Made by a program: the position numbers and the translations under genes
The notes under the pieces: generated by a model
Database searches by the model: none
Seen by the model: the letters and a program-made list of their open reading frames with translations, nothing else
Told to the model about the DNA's origin: nothing
Shown here: positions 5,918 through 12,962 of the stretch, piece by piece
Numbering within the stretch: the stretch's first letter is position 1
How the letters are laid out: each line of letters opens with the position of its first letter
Source of the DNA: an uncultured Enterococcus sp.
Lineage (GTDB): Bacteria > Bacillota > Bacilli > Lactobacillales > Enterococcaceae
DNA length: 12,962 nucleotides
Direction of reading: 5' to 3'
Assembly: GCA_946409145.1 (NCBI GenBank)
Contig: CAMJVA010000024.1
Span: 1-12,962 of the forward strand

Positions 5918-7759
5918 ATGAAAAAGAAAATTCGCTTTTTCCAATCTGTTAATTTTAAGATTGCTATTGCCTTTATTTTGCTGTTGTTAATTTCCATTGA
6001 AATCATCGGGGCTTATTTTATCCGGGAGTTGGAAAAAAATACGATTTCTGATTTTGAAACCTTAACGAATTCGCAAGTGGAAACGTTAGGAAAAAGTTTA
6101 ACTCAAGAATTAGAAAATACTGCCGTGGATAAAAATGAAGTGAATTTAAATTTGCGGAAAGTTTTAGATGATTTTGTCACAAGTGACACACTAGAGGTCC
6201 GGGTCGTTGACGATCGGGGCCTTGTGCGTGCTACTACGGATTTAACTAAGCAAAGTGATGTAGGCAAAAAAAATGATTTAAAAGTCTTAATGGATTTTTC
6301 TTCTTCAAGAAAAGAGGAAATTATTGACGAAAACGGTCGAAGAGTGTGGCGGAATATTGAGCCGATTTTTTCTTCTACTGGAACGGCGCCAATTGGGGTG
6401 TTGTATGTGAAAAGTGATATTGAAAAAAGATACAAAGATGTGAGTGACATTGCTTTAATCTTTTTCACCGCGTCACTACTTGCTGGAGGAGTTTCTATTG
6501 TGGTGGCCGTGTTAATTGCCCGCTCCATTACCCAACCTATTGATGAAATGAAAGAGCAAGCCTTAAGAATTGCCAGAGGAGATTATACGGGTAAAGTTAA
6601 AGTTTACGGGAAAGATGAGTTAGGACAACTGGCTGAAACCTTTAATGCTTTGTCTGAACAAATTGAAGAAACCCAAGATGCCATGGAGGCAGAAAGAAAC
6701 CGACTAGATTCGGTTTTGTCTCATATGAACGACGGGGTTATTGCCACAGATCGAAGAGGAAATGTCATTATTATTAATGAAATGGCCATGAATCTTTTAG
6801 AAGTGGAAGCTCAAGAAGTCTTAGGAAGTTCTATTTTAAAATTGTTGGACATTGAAAAAGATTATACTTTAAGAAAATTACTAGAAGAACCAGGAGAAAT
6901 TTTACTCGACTGGTCTGATGAAAGTAGTAATCACAATTTAATTTTAAAAGTAGATTTTTCCATGATTAGAAGAGAATCTGGTTTTATTTCCGGTCTGGTG
7001 TGTGTGTTACATGATGTCACCGAACAAGAAAAAAATGAGCGGGAACGGCGAGAATTTGTTTCCAATGTGTCTCACGAATTAAGAACCCCTTTAACCAGTA
7101 TGAGAAGTTACATTGAAGCTTTGTCAGATGGGGCCTGGGAAAATCCAGAAATTGCCCCAAGTTTTTTAAAAGTGACTTTAGAAGAAACGGATCGGATGAT
7201 TCGAATGATCAATGATTTGTTGAATTTATCCCGAATGGATTCAGGGAATACTCACCTTCAAACAGAATACGTTAATTTTAATGAATTAGTGAACTTTGTC
7301 TTAGATCGGTTTGATATGATTGTGCAAAATGAAGATCCTAAGGCGAAAAAATATGTGATTAAAAGAGAGTTTACCAAACGAGCCTTGTGGGTAGAAATAG
7401 ATACGGATAAAATTATTCAAGTGCTAGATAATATTATGAATAATGCCATTAAATATTCTCCAGATGGGGGAACCATTACGTGTATTTTAATGGATACACA
7501 TAATAATGTGATTTTTTCCGTGAAAGATGAGGGCCTTGGAATTCCGAAAAAAGATATTGGAAAAATATTTGAACGCTTTTATCGCGTGGATAAAGCAAGA
7601 TCTCGTGCTCAAGGAGGAAGCGGTCTTGGTTTAGCCATTTCAAAAGAAGTCATGAAAGCCCACGGAGGAGACATTTGGGCAACGAGTGAAGAAGGGCAAG
7701 GATCTTCTTTTTATATTTCCTTACCTTATGAACCTTATGATGAGGAGTGGTGGGATTGA
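5918..7759 (+). CDS. walK: Sensor histidine kinase WalK (YycG/VicK)
   Basis: This 613-residue essential sensor kinase phosphorylates WalR. The order is: membrane helix (about 13-34), extracytoplasmic sensor domain of about 145 residues (36-178, Cache-like by length), membrane helix (179-201), HAMP (about 202-255), PAS (about 260-370), HisKA with phospho-acceptor H386 in NVSHELRTPLTS, and HATPase with N508 (NIMNNA), DEGLGIP (537-543) and GGSGLGLAI. This is the two-helix enterococcal/bacillar layout, not the single-helix streptococcal one. H269 and D272 (SHMND), and H365 and E369 (LHDVTE), match the four PAS zinc ligands described for Staphylococcus aureus WalK. The ATG has AAGGAG overlapping the walR stop. 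The last codons overlap the walH start. Confidence 0.96.
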   Translation: MKKKIRFFQSVNFKIAIAFILLLLISIEIIGAYFIRELEKNTISDFETLTNSQVETLGKSLTQELENTAVDKNEVNLNLRKVLDDFVTSDTLEVRVVDDRGLVRATTDLTKQSDVGKKNDLKVLMDFSSSRKEEIIDENGRRVWRNIEPIFSSTGTAPIGVLYVKSDIEKRYKDVSDIALIFFTASLLAGGVSIVVAVLIARSITQPIDEMKEQALRIARGDYTGKVKVYGKDELGQLAETFNALSEQIEETQDAMEAERNRLDSVLSHMNDGVIATDRRGNVIIINEMAMNLLEVEAQEVLGSSILKLLDIEKDYTLRKLLEEPGEILLDWSDESSNHNLILKVDFSMIRRESGFISGLVCVLHDVTEQEKNERERREFVSNVSHELRTPLTSMRSYIEALSDGAWENPEIAPSFLKVTLEETDRMIRMINDLLNLSRMDSGNTHLQTEYVNFNELVNFVLDRFDMIVQNEDPKAKKYVIKREFTKRALWVEIDTDKIIQVLDNIMNNAIKYSPDGGTITCILMDTHNNVIFSVKDEGLGIPKKDIGKIFERFYRVDKARSRAQGGSGLGLAISKEVMKAHGGDIWATSEEGQGSSFYISLPYEPYDEEWWD

Positions 7760-9054
7760 AAATAAAAGATAATTTTTTACGCTTTGCACTCCTTTTTTTA
7801 GTGGCTTTATCTTTAGTCTTATCCTATTTAATTTGGATGTCACCTATTACTTTTACTGACAGTAAAGAAGAAAATGAAACAGAAAAGGTGACAGCTCAAA
7901 TTAATTCTAAATCAGCCACGGAAATTTATTTACCAAGTAAAGTCATTTGGCATAAAGAAGAAAAATTAATGTCTTCTAGAGAAAATTTATTAAACTTACT
8001 TCAAAGTGAGCTGATTAAAGGCACTTTTCAAACGTTAAATTTTGTGTCGGATAATCCTGCTGATTACCAAAAAATTCTCCAAGAAACAAAAGGGGTGGAA
8101 CTGGATTACCCTAGTCATTTTCGTTTAGGAGATTACTTAAATATTTTTGATATTGAAATGTCTTTTAAAAATACAGCCTATGAAGATATTAATTTTAATA
8201 AATTATTTTTAGATATGGACAATGATGTCTTATATGTTATGGAAGATGCCACTTTTAAAGTGTATGAAACCAGTATGAAAGTAAATCAAAAAGCAATTAA
8301 TAATTTGCTTTCTGCTAAAGAGAATACTTTTTTACCAGTTTCTATTGGTCATGAAAATTTTCCTACCCATTATTATGTTGAGACGGATTTTTCTTTACCA
8401 AAATACAGTTATATTTTAGGAACGCAACCTTATACGACGTTTACCACAGCTTTTTTTAAAGACAGTCAGAATTTAACCATTAACGATAATGGTTCTGAGC
8501 TTTTGTATTTTAATAATACAGGTGAAAGTCTTGCTATTGTGAACAGCACTGGAAAAGTCATTTACAATGGAAAAGTCACTCCAACTACAGATGAAGAAAG
8601 AAACTTTAGTGTGTACCGGAAAAGTTTTCCTTTTATTTCAGCCATTGCCACTCAGTTAGGTAATTTAAGATATTTTACTGAAGATAGTGGGACTTTAAGT
8701 TTCAATACTTATGTAGAAGGTTATCCTTTATTTTCAGAAGATAGTAAAGGACAAGTGAAAATTAAATTTACTGGGGAAAATGCCATTGAAATTGCTACGA
8801 ATGTTCAGTCCATTCAAATTCCCATTCCAGCAGAAGAAAATGTTTCCGTAGAAAATACGAGTCAAATGCTTGAGAGTCTTCTTTCTCTAGGGGCTGATAA
8901 AGAGAAAATTTTCGATTTTGAAATAGGTTATTCTTGGCAAAAATTTTCTGAAACCACCCAAGCCATTGACTTAACCCCTACTTGGTTTATTAACTATGAT
9001 AATGTGTGGTTAGCAAAAGATGACTTAGTAAAACGTTTGGGAGGGGAAAATTAA
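7756..9054 (+). CDS. walH: WalK accessory protein WalH (YycH)
   Basis: This 432-residue protein is a bitopic regulator that, with WalI, contacts WalK through its membrane helix and modulates kinase activity. It has one N-terminal helix (about 8-28, FLRFALLFLVALSLVLSYLI) and a large extracytoplasmic domain of about 400 residues. I chose the TTG at 7756, which overlaps the walK stop as TTGA, because GAGGAG lies 8 nt upstream and the resulting MKIKDNFLRF start resembles YycH proteins. In-frame GTGs at 7747 and 7750 sit on or beside that ribosome binding site. The overlap implies translational coupling to walK. Sequence identity within this family is low, so the call leans on position, topology and length. 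walI follows immediately. Confidence 0.9.
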   Translation: MKIKDNFLRFALLFLVALSLVLSYLIWMSPITFTDSKEENETEKVTAQINSKSATEIYLPSKVIWHKEEKLMSSRENLLNLLQSELIKGTFQTLNFVSDNPADYQKILQETKGVELDYPSHFRLGDYLNIFDIEMSFKNTAYEDINFNKLFLDMDNDVLYVMEDATFKVYETSMKVNQKAINNLLSAKENTFLPVSIGHENFPTHYYVETDFSLPKYSYILGTQPYTTFTTAFFKDSQNLTINDNGSELLYFNNTGESLAIVNSTGKVIYNGKVTPTTDEERNFSVYRKSFPFISAIATQLGNLRYFTEDSGTLSFNTYVEGYPLFSEDSKGQVKIKFTGENAIEIATNVQSIQIPIPAEENVSVENTSQMLESLLSLGADKEKIFDFEIGYSWQKFSETTQAIDLTPTWFINYDNVWLAKDDLVKRLGGEN

Positions 9055-9876
9055 ATGGATTTTAAAAAAATCGAAGGGATTTTCCTCATTGCTTTTTTAG
9101 GCTTGAATCTTTTTTTAATTTCTTTATTTGTGCAAAGTCGTTCTGAAGAAAGCAACTTAGGCAGCCAAGAAGAAAGAGATACGATTGAAGTCCGTTTAGA
9201 AAAGGATAAAATTACTTATGAAGGAAAATTAGCCAAGGAAAAACCTCAAGGATATTATTTATCCGCTGAAGAAACAAGCTATAAAATGGGGACAGAAGAA
9301 GATGAAACTTCTTCTTCATTAAACCAAAAAACCGAAACCTTTACAGAAGATATTTTAGTCAATGAAGATAGTTTAAAAGAAGATGTGTCTGCCTTTTTAA
9401 AAGGGGAGTCTTCTCCTTTACCAAACGAATACCAATATTTAGGGAAACCTTCTGATTTAAAAACGGATGCTCCTGTTATTTTAGCAGGGCAAAGTTATGA
9501 AAACTTACCTTTTTATGATGATACAGCTAAAATGCAGTTGAGTTTGAGAAATATTCAAGGAAAAGTTTATGAAATTCAAAGTGCTACTTATACGCATTTG
9601 GATAATATTGAAAGTTTAAGAGAAAAACAAGATTTAATTTCAGAAGCGGATGCCGTGTCTACTTTATATTACAATTCAAAAATTCCCCAAGAAACAAAAA
9701 TTAATTGGATGATGCTCGCTTATGGAAGAATTTTAAAAGTTCGAGAAAAAAATGTCTACGTTCCAGTGTGGTTTGTTTCTTTATCTGCTCCTGATGAAAA
9801 ACCTCGAGTGGAACAAGTGAATGCTGCTAATAATACAATTATTACAGGTAACACAGTTCCGGCAGTGGAAAACTAA
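9055..9876 (+). CDS. walI: WalK accessory protein WalI (YycI)
   Basis: This 273-residue bitopic protein is the partner of WalH. It has one N-terminal membrane helix (about 9-27) after the short MDFKKIEGI start, a Glu/Lys-rich extracytoplasmic linker (about 30-105), and a YycI-like domain to the end. The C-terminal half contains WMMLAYGRILKV and VYVPVWFVSLS, as expected for the beta-rich YycH/YycI fold. The ATG directly abuts the walH stop (TAAATG), with a GGAGGGG ribosome binding site inside the walH 3' end, so the two are translationally linked. The family is poorly conserved; order in the wal cassette and topology carry the identification. A possible internal promoter for walJ lies at its 3' end. 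Confidence 0.88.
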   Translation: MDFKKIEGIFLIAFLGLNLFLISLFVQSRSEESNLGSQEERDTIEVRLEKDKITYEGKLAKEKPQGYYLSAEETSYKMGTEEDETSSSLNQKTETFTEDILVNEDSLKEDVSAFLKGESSPLPNEYQYLGKPSDLKTDAPVILAGQSYENLPFYDDTAKMQLSLRNIQGKVYEIQSATYTHLDNIESLREKQDLISEADAVSTLYYNSKIPQETKINWMMLAYGRILKVREKNVYVPVWFVSLSAPDEKPRVEQVNAANNTIITGNTVPAVEN

Positions 9877-9894
9877 AAAAATTTACGTTATACT
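9866..9894 (+). promoter_or_regulatory. Possible internal promoter for walJ
   Basis: TGGAAA (9866-9871, four of six matches to consensus) and TATACT (9889-9894) lie 17 nt apart across the end of walI. walJ starts 25 nt after the -10 box. This could give walJ expression independent of the rest of the operon. Confidence 0.45.
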
Positions 9895-9918
9895 AGGGGC
9901 GAAAAGGTAGGGATAGTT

Positions 9919-10728
9919 GTGGAAGAGATACAAAAAGGTTTAAAAGTGAGCATTTTAGCTAGTGGTAGTACAGGGAATTCCCTATTTGTTTCCTCTGGTA
10001 AGAAAAAAATTCTCGTTGATGCAGGACTTTCAGGAAAAAAAATTACCCAACTTTTAAATAGTATTGGGGAAGATCCTAAAAATTTAGATGCTATTTTAGT
10101 CACCCATGAACATCGGGATCACATTCATGGCGTAGGCGTTCTGGCTAGAAAATATAAAATGGATGTTTACGCTAACGAAAAAACTTGGGAAGCCATGGCT
10201 CCATTAATTGGTAAAGTGGACAACAGTCAAAAACAAATTTTTCCCATGGGTAAAACCTTAACCATAGGAGATGTGGATATTGAAAGTTTTGGAGTAAGTC
10301 ACGATGCCATTGCTCCTCAATTTTATCAATTCCATAAGGATAATAAAGCTTTTGTAATGCTCACGGACACTGGTTATTGTTCTGATCATGTTCGGGGAAT
10401 TATTAAAAATGCCGATGCTTATTTAGTGGAAAGTAATCACGATTTAGAAATGTTGCGCATGGGAGCCTATCCTTGGAGTTTGAAACAACGGATTTTAGGG
10501 GACAAGGGACATTTATCTAATGATGATGGGGCCTTAGTGATGACGGATGTTTTAGGAAATAAAACGAAACGGATTTATTTAGGACATTTGTCTAAGGAAA
10601 ATAACTTAAAAGAGATTGCCCATTTAACCATGGAAAATGTTTTAAAAGAACATGATCTGGGAGTAAATTACGATTTTAAAGTCTACGATACGGATCCTGA
10701 AGAGGCCACAAGTTTATTTGCTATTTAA
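9919..10728 (+). CDS. walJ: Metallo-beta-lactamase-fold hydrolase WalJ (YycJ)
   Basis: This 269-residue MBL-fold protein carries the metal-binding motif THEHRDHIHG (H63, H65, D67, H68), preceded by LASGSTGNSLFVSSG and VDAGLSGKKI. Further metal-site regions are LTDTGYCSDHV, ESNHD and LGHLS. YycJ proteins are 5'-to-3' DNA exonucleases or related phosphoesterases; roles in DNA repair and in coordinating wall synthesis with replication have been proposed. It is cytoplasmic, with no signal peptide or membrane helix. I use the GTG at 9919, with GGTAGGGA just upstream. A later GTG at 9946 (giving MSILASGSTGN) is the only other plausible start, but it lacks a good ribosome binding site. The gene ends in a terminator at 10731. 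No htrA gene follows, unlike many wal cassettes. Confidence 0.93.
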   Translation: MEEIQKGLKVSILASGSTGNSLFVSSGKKKILVDAGLSGKKITQLLNSIGEDPKNLDAILVTHEHRDHIHGVGVLARKYKMDVYANEKTWEAMAPLIGKVDNSQKQIFPMGKTLTIGDVDIESFGVSHDAIAPQFYQFHKDNKAFVMLTDTGYCSDHVRGIIKNADAYLVESNHDLEMLRMGAYPWSLKQRILGDKGHLSNDDGALVMTDVLGNKTKRIYLGHLSKENNLKEIAHLTMENVLKEHDLGVNYDFKVYDTDPEEATSLFAI

Positions 10729-10730
10729 AA

Positions 10731-10770
10731 AAGAGTCCAAGACTATTCCGTCTTGGGCTCTTCTTCTTTT
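10731..10770. terminator. Shared terminator of walJ and the converging membrane gene
   Basis: AAGAGTCCAAGAC (10731-10743) pairs with GTCTTGGGCTCTT (10750-10762) over 13 bp with one G-T pair and a 6-nt loop. A-rich and T-rich flanks allow action on both strands. The - strand gene's stop codon (10743-10745) lies at the stem-loop junction, so its last codons form one arm of its own terminator. Confidence 0.8.
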
Positions 10771-11924
10771 AAAATCAAAGTGAAATTATTTTCTCCATGT
10801 AAGAGTTGGAGTAAATTTTGTAAAAGTAATAAAATCCAAGCAAAAGCTAAAATAAAAGCTACCATTTCAAAAGCTGTTAAGGAAAGATAACCAACTTTTT
10901 GAAATAAAATATCACAAACTAAAAGCACGCCGGCAATGGCGTAAGAAATGCCTAAAAATTCCTTGGTCACATTAGGTAATAGCCAATAAATAGCAATAAT
11001 TAAAATTAAAATACTGTAGACTAAAAAATTCGCTGCTTGATTATGAAGCTCATGGAGTTTTCCTAAACCATTATTAGGGAAAAAACCAACGAGAAACAAA
11101 TTTAGTGCTGTTAAGGTGAGTAACACCCGTAAAATAGTGAGTTTTAAAGTTTTAGGAAATTTGTGCTGTAAAGCCACAAATAAATAATCCACTAAAGCCG
11201 TCATTAATAAAGAAGCGACCATTAAAGTAAAATTAAATTGCCAACTGTTTTTGGCATTATCCGTGCCTAAAAAGCTGAAATTTTTTTGCCACCATAATAA
11301 AGAACGATTGGTCATCATGGAAAAACCAACGCCGCCCACAATTACTGCTCCTAAAACTTGTAAAATTAATTCTGGGGATAAACTTTTAGCAAAATAAATC
11401 ATCGTGTAATTAACTATACTGGTAAATAACATAAATAAAAGAGTCGCCGTGTAAAGATCAAAAGTTGCTTTAGCAAAAATAATTCCTAACATCCAAAAAA
11501 CCACTAAAATAATAAAACCTAACATAATAGCAAAAGAAATTAAAATCGTCGGTAAATTGCGCCAGTAAATAAAAGCTGCTGGGGTATTTTTTTCATGACG
11601 TTTTTCTTTAATAAAAAAATAAGAAAAAGACAGCATACCAAAAATCAAACCCAGTAAAAAAACAAAGCTGGCAATGGAAACATTTCCGGTTAAGGGAACT
11701 TGGGTGATTTTTTGCTGCTGAAAATACCAAAAGAAAATAACTGAAGCTAAAAGAGTGGGTAAGAAAAACCAACGAATCGTATTGCTTTGGGTATTTTTTT
11801 TGTGGTCTCCTTGAGATAATAAAATTTTTTCTCCTTGAACACTAATATGCAGTTCTTTTTTAGTATCAAGAGGTAACGTTTCTAATTGTTCTTTGGTTAA
11901 CGTAAATGAAAATTTTTTCTCCAT
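10743..11924 (-). CDS. Ten-helix membrane protein, DUF998-like
   Basis: This 393-residue protein begins with a soluble, Lys/Glu-rich segment of about 45 residues (MEKKFSFTLTKEQLETLP and on) and then has about ten hydrophobic helices, roughly at 51-68, 83-105, 124-149, 155-177, 183-202, 229-250, 262-282, 298-316, 322-340 and 347-374. Between helices 5 and 6 it carries FLGTDNAKNSWQFNFTL, and after helix 7 FFPNN followed by LHELHNQAA. These resemble the pattern of DUF998 membrane proteins of lactobacilli and enterococci, whose function is unknown. I chose the ATG at 11924 because AAAGGAG lies 5 nt upstream; an in-frame TTG eight codons earlier lies before that site. It ends in a highly charged tail, KEEEPKTE, that overlaps the terminator. 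The family assignment is from memory of motifs, so moderate. Confidence 0.65.
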   Translation of the reverse strand: MEKKFSFTLTKEQLETLPLDTKKELHISVQGEKILLSQGDHKKNTQSNTIRWFFLPTLLASVIFFWYFQQQKITQVPLTGNVSIASFVFLLGLIFGMLSFSYFFIKEKRHEKNTPAAFIYWRNLPTILISFAIMLGFIILVVFWMLGIIFAKATFDLYTATLLFMLFTSIVNYTMIYFAKSLSPELILQVLGAVIVGGVGFSMMTNRSLLWWQKNFSFLGTDNAKNSWQFNFTLMVASLLMTALVDYLFVALQHKFPKTLKLTILRVLLTLTALNLFLVGFFPNNGLGKLHELHNQAANFLVYSILILIIAIYWLLPNVTKEFLGISYAIAGVLLVCDILFQKVGYLSLTAFEMVAFILAFAWILLLLQNLLQLLHGENNFTLILKEEEPKTE

Positions 11925-11998
11925 ATAAACTCCTTTAAAAAATAGCAAGTTAAAAGTAATTTATTTTTTTTTACTTACTATTACGATGAACAAAATGA

Positions 11999-12028
11999 AA
12001 GGGAATGGGACAAATGTCCTACTCCCTT
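11999..12028 (-). terminator. Terminator of the small PepSY-like gene
   Basis: GGGAATGGGACA (12001-12012) pairs with TGTCCTACTCCC (12015-12026) with one mismatch and one G-T pair. It extends by two A-T pairs outside. On the - strand a T-rich TTTCATTTTG follows. It lies 57 nt after the - strand stop at 12085. It shares the TGGGACAAA core with the hairpin at 99-134. Confidence 0.6.
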
Positions 12029-12084
12029 AACTTGTCATAAACGGTTATCTAAGTTTTTTGAACAAAGGGTTAATGAAAGAGTAA

Positions 12085-12420
12085 TTAAAGACGGTGAATT
12101 TCAATGACGCTGCCGGTTTTAGCGTCAGCAGAAAATTCGTATTGGACAATTTTTCCATCTTCTAAACGATTAATGCCCCCATAATAAATTTCTTGGGTAA
12201 TGGCAAATTTTTGCTGAGGTCTTTTTTTCGACTCAATCCAAGAGCCTTCAATGGGACCTTCTTTTAAAAAAGCATTTTTTACATGATTTAAGACAGTTTC
12301 TGGAGAAACAGTTTTTTTATCTTTTAATAAAGCTACCCCGTAGCTGCCAATAAGTGCACCAATACTTAAGCCAAAGGCAAGTCCACCTTTAAAAAATAAC
12401 CGGGAATCTTCTTGGTTCAT
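12085..12420 (-). CDS. Small membrane-anchored PepSY-like protein
   Basis: This 111-residue protein has an N-terminal hydrophobic, glycine-rich helix (about 10-32, FFKGGLAFGLSIGALIGSYG) followed by a domain of about 75 residues. The domain contains VSPETVLNHVKNAF, GPIEGSWIE, YYGGINR and a closing YEFSADAKTGSVIEIHRL. The helix followed by two strands ending in a D-x-x-T-G-x-[IV]-x-x turn is typical of PepSY-type domains, which occur in extracytoplasmic regulatory or inhibitor proteins. Small proteins of this kind are, as I recall, found next to pepA in streptococci and enterococci. The ATG at 12420 is preceded by AAGGAGGG. It is divergent from pepA with 141 nt between them, and a hairpin terminator follows. 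Biochemical function is unknown. Confidence 0.65.
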   Translation of the reverse strand: MNQEDSRLFFKGGLAFGLSIGALIGSYGVALLKDKKTVSPETVLNHVKNAFLKEGPIEGSWIESKKRPQQKFAITQEIYYGGINRLEDGKIVQYEFSADAKTGSVIEIHRL

Positions 12421-12452
12421 TGTTATCCCTCCTTAAAGAATAGGTTTTCTAT

Positions 12453-12461
12453 ATTGTAGCA
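12453..12461 (-). promoter_or_regulatory. Extended -10 promoter for the PepSY-like gene
   Basis: On the - strand, TGCTACAAT combines a TACAAT box with the TGn extension one base upstream. No good -35 hexamer sits at 16-18 nt, which fits an extended -10 promoter. It lies about 33 nt before the start codon. Confidence 0.5.
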
Positions 12462-12490
12462 CACATTTTTAGGATAATAAAAAAGCAAAT

Positions 12491-12521
12491 CTAACAAAAA
12501 TAGATTATTTTAGGCTATAAT
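12491..12521 (+). promoter_or_regulatory. Promoter of pepA with an overlapping dyad
   Basis: A perfect TATAAT (12516-12521) lies 40 nt before the pepA ATG. The best upstream hexamer, CTAACA (12491-12496), has a long 19-nt spacer. The dyad AATCTA (12488-12493) and TAGATT (12501-12506) overlaps the -35 region and could be an operator. Confidence 0.5.
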
Positions 12522-12561
12522 AGGGAAAGAAAAAAATTATTATGAGACAGGAGACGATTAA

Positions 12562-12962
12562 ATGGAAGAAAAAACATTTCAACGCATTAAAGAATTAACT
12601 GAACTTCAAGGGACTTCAGGTTTTGAACAAGATGTTAGAAGCTATATGGCTGAAAACATGAAACCTTTCGTAGATAAAATTGAATACGATGGTTTAGGCG
12701 GGGTATTTGGTCTTAGAGAAAAAGAAAATGCCAAAAGAATCATGGTTGCTTCTCACATGGATGAAGTTGGCTTCATGTTAGTGAACATTAAAGATAACGG
12801 GATATTTGTAGTGCAACCTTTAGGAGGTTGGAATCCTTATGTTGTCTCTGCCCAACGTTTTACACTAAAAACTAAACAAGGAGACTATCCAGTTATTTCT
12901 TCTTCCGTACCACCTCATTTGTTACGGGGAACAGCTGGACAAGCAGCGGTTCAAGTGACCGA
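12562..12962 (+). CDS. pepA: Glutamyl aminopeptidase, M42 family (partial, 3' end outside window)
   Basis: The first 133 residues of an M42 metallo-aminopeptidase are present, and the frame is open to the right edge. The start MEEKTFQRIKELTELQGTSG contains the family's substrate-site region (GTSGFE). The first metal ligand is H65 in VASHMDEVGFML, with D67 beside it, and QPLGGWNP follows. In lactic acid bacteria PepA removes N-terminal Glu and Asp from peptides in the cytoplasm, as part of casein- or peptide-derived amino acid supply. M42 members usually have about 350-360 residues, so roughly a third is visible and the later metal ligands cannot be checked. The ATG has AGGAG 8 nt upstream and a TATAAT box at 12516. 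It is divergent from the PepSY-like gene. Confidence 0.9.
   Translation, partial: MEEKTFQRIKELTELQGTSGFEQDVRSYMAENMKPFVDKIEYDGLGGVFGLREKENAKRIMVASHMDEVGFMLVNIKDNGIFVVQPLGGWNPYVVSAQRFTLKTKQGDYPVISSSVPPHLLRGTAGQAAVQVT

Noticed and set aside
6103..6528. 141-residue - strand frame inside walK
   Set aside because: It lies wholly antisense to the well-supported walK frame. Its Ser/Thr-rich low-complexity content is typical of a shadow, and it has no ribosome binding site.
9888..10103. 71-residue - strand frame over the walJ start
   Set aside because: It is antisense to conserved walJ motifs, with no supporting start signal or family resemblance.
11925..11948. Eight-residue TTG extension of the DUF998-like gene
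   Set aside because: The AAAGGAG ribosome binding site lies inside the extension, immediately before the ATG at 11924.

Overview
The window is a low-GC, densely coded stretch of a Gram-positive chromosome. The WalRKHIJ cell-wall regulon cassette, the adjacent yabA and rsmI genes, the strong AAGGAGG-type ribosome binding sites and the AT-rich codon use point to a lactic acid bacterium of the order Lactobacillales. It most resembles Enterococcaceae (Enterococcus, Vagococcus and relatives), but that assignment is inference from gene content and general appearance, not from a database search. No mobile element, CRISPR array, tRNA, rRNA or prophage gene was seen.

Layout, left to right. Bases 1-2168 hold the 3' end of yabA (replication initiation control), a terminator-like hairpin, rsmI (16S rRNA 2'-O-methyltransferase) and dinB (DNA polymerase IV), all on the + strand. 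Bases 2169-2537 carry no long gene but hold a complete transcription attenuator. It has a sigma-A-type promoter, a 15-codon leader peptide with three Trp codons in four positions, a set of mutually exclusive hairpins and an intrinsic terminator. It precedes trpB (2538-3791), which stands without other trp genes and ends in a strong terminator. A separately promoted four-helix membrane protein of unknown function (3963-4409) follows. It converges on lepB (signal peptidase I, - strand) across a 21-bp inverted repeat.

Bases 5215-10728 are the essential cell-wall homeostasis cassette walR-walK-walH-walI-walJ, tightly spaced on the + strand and divergent from lepB. The usual distal protease gene htrA is not next to walJ. 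Instead a terminator shared by two convergent genes is followed, on the - strand, by a ten-helix membrane protein that resembles DUF998 proteins, then a small anchored PepSY-like protein. Divergent from the latter, pepA (M42 glutamyl aminopeptidase) runs off the right edge.

Functionally the window combines chromosome housekeeping (yabA, rsmI, dinB), secretion and wall control (lepB, wal genes), and a small Trp-responsive unit. The most notable item is the peptide-dependent trp attenuator. Its alternative pairings can be written out completely from the sequence, and it controls a lone tryptophan synthase beta gene, which suggests Trp-regulated indole salvage. Peptide-dependent attenuation of trp genes is classical in proteobacteria. 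Characterised Bacillota mostly use TRAP or T-box control, and no T-box motif is visible here.
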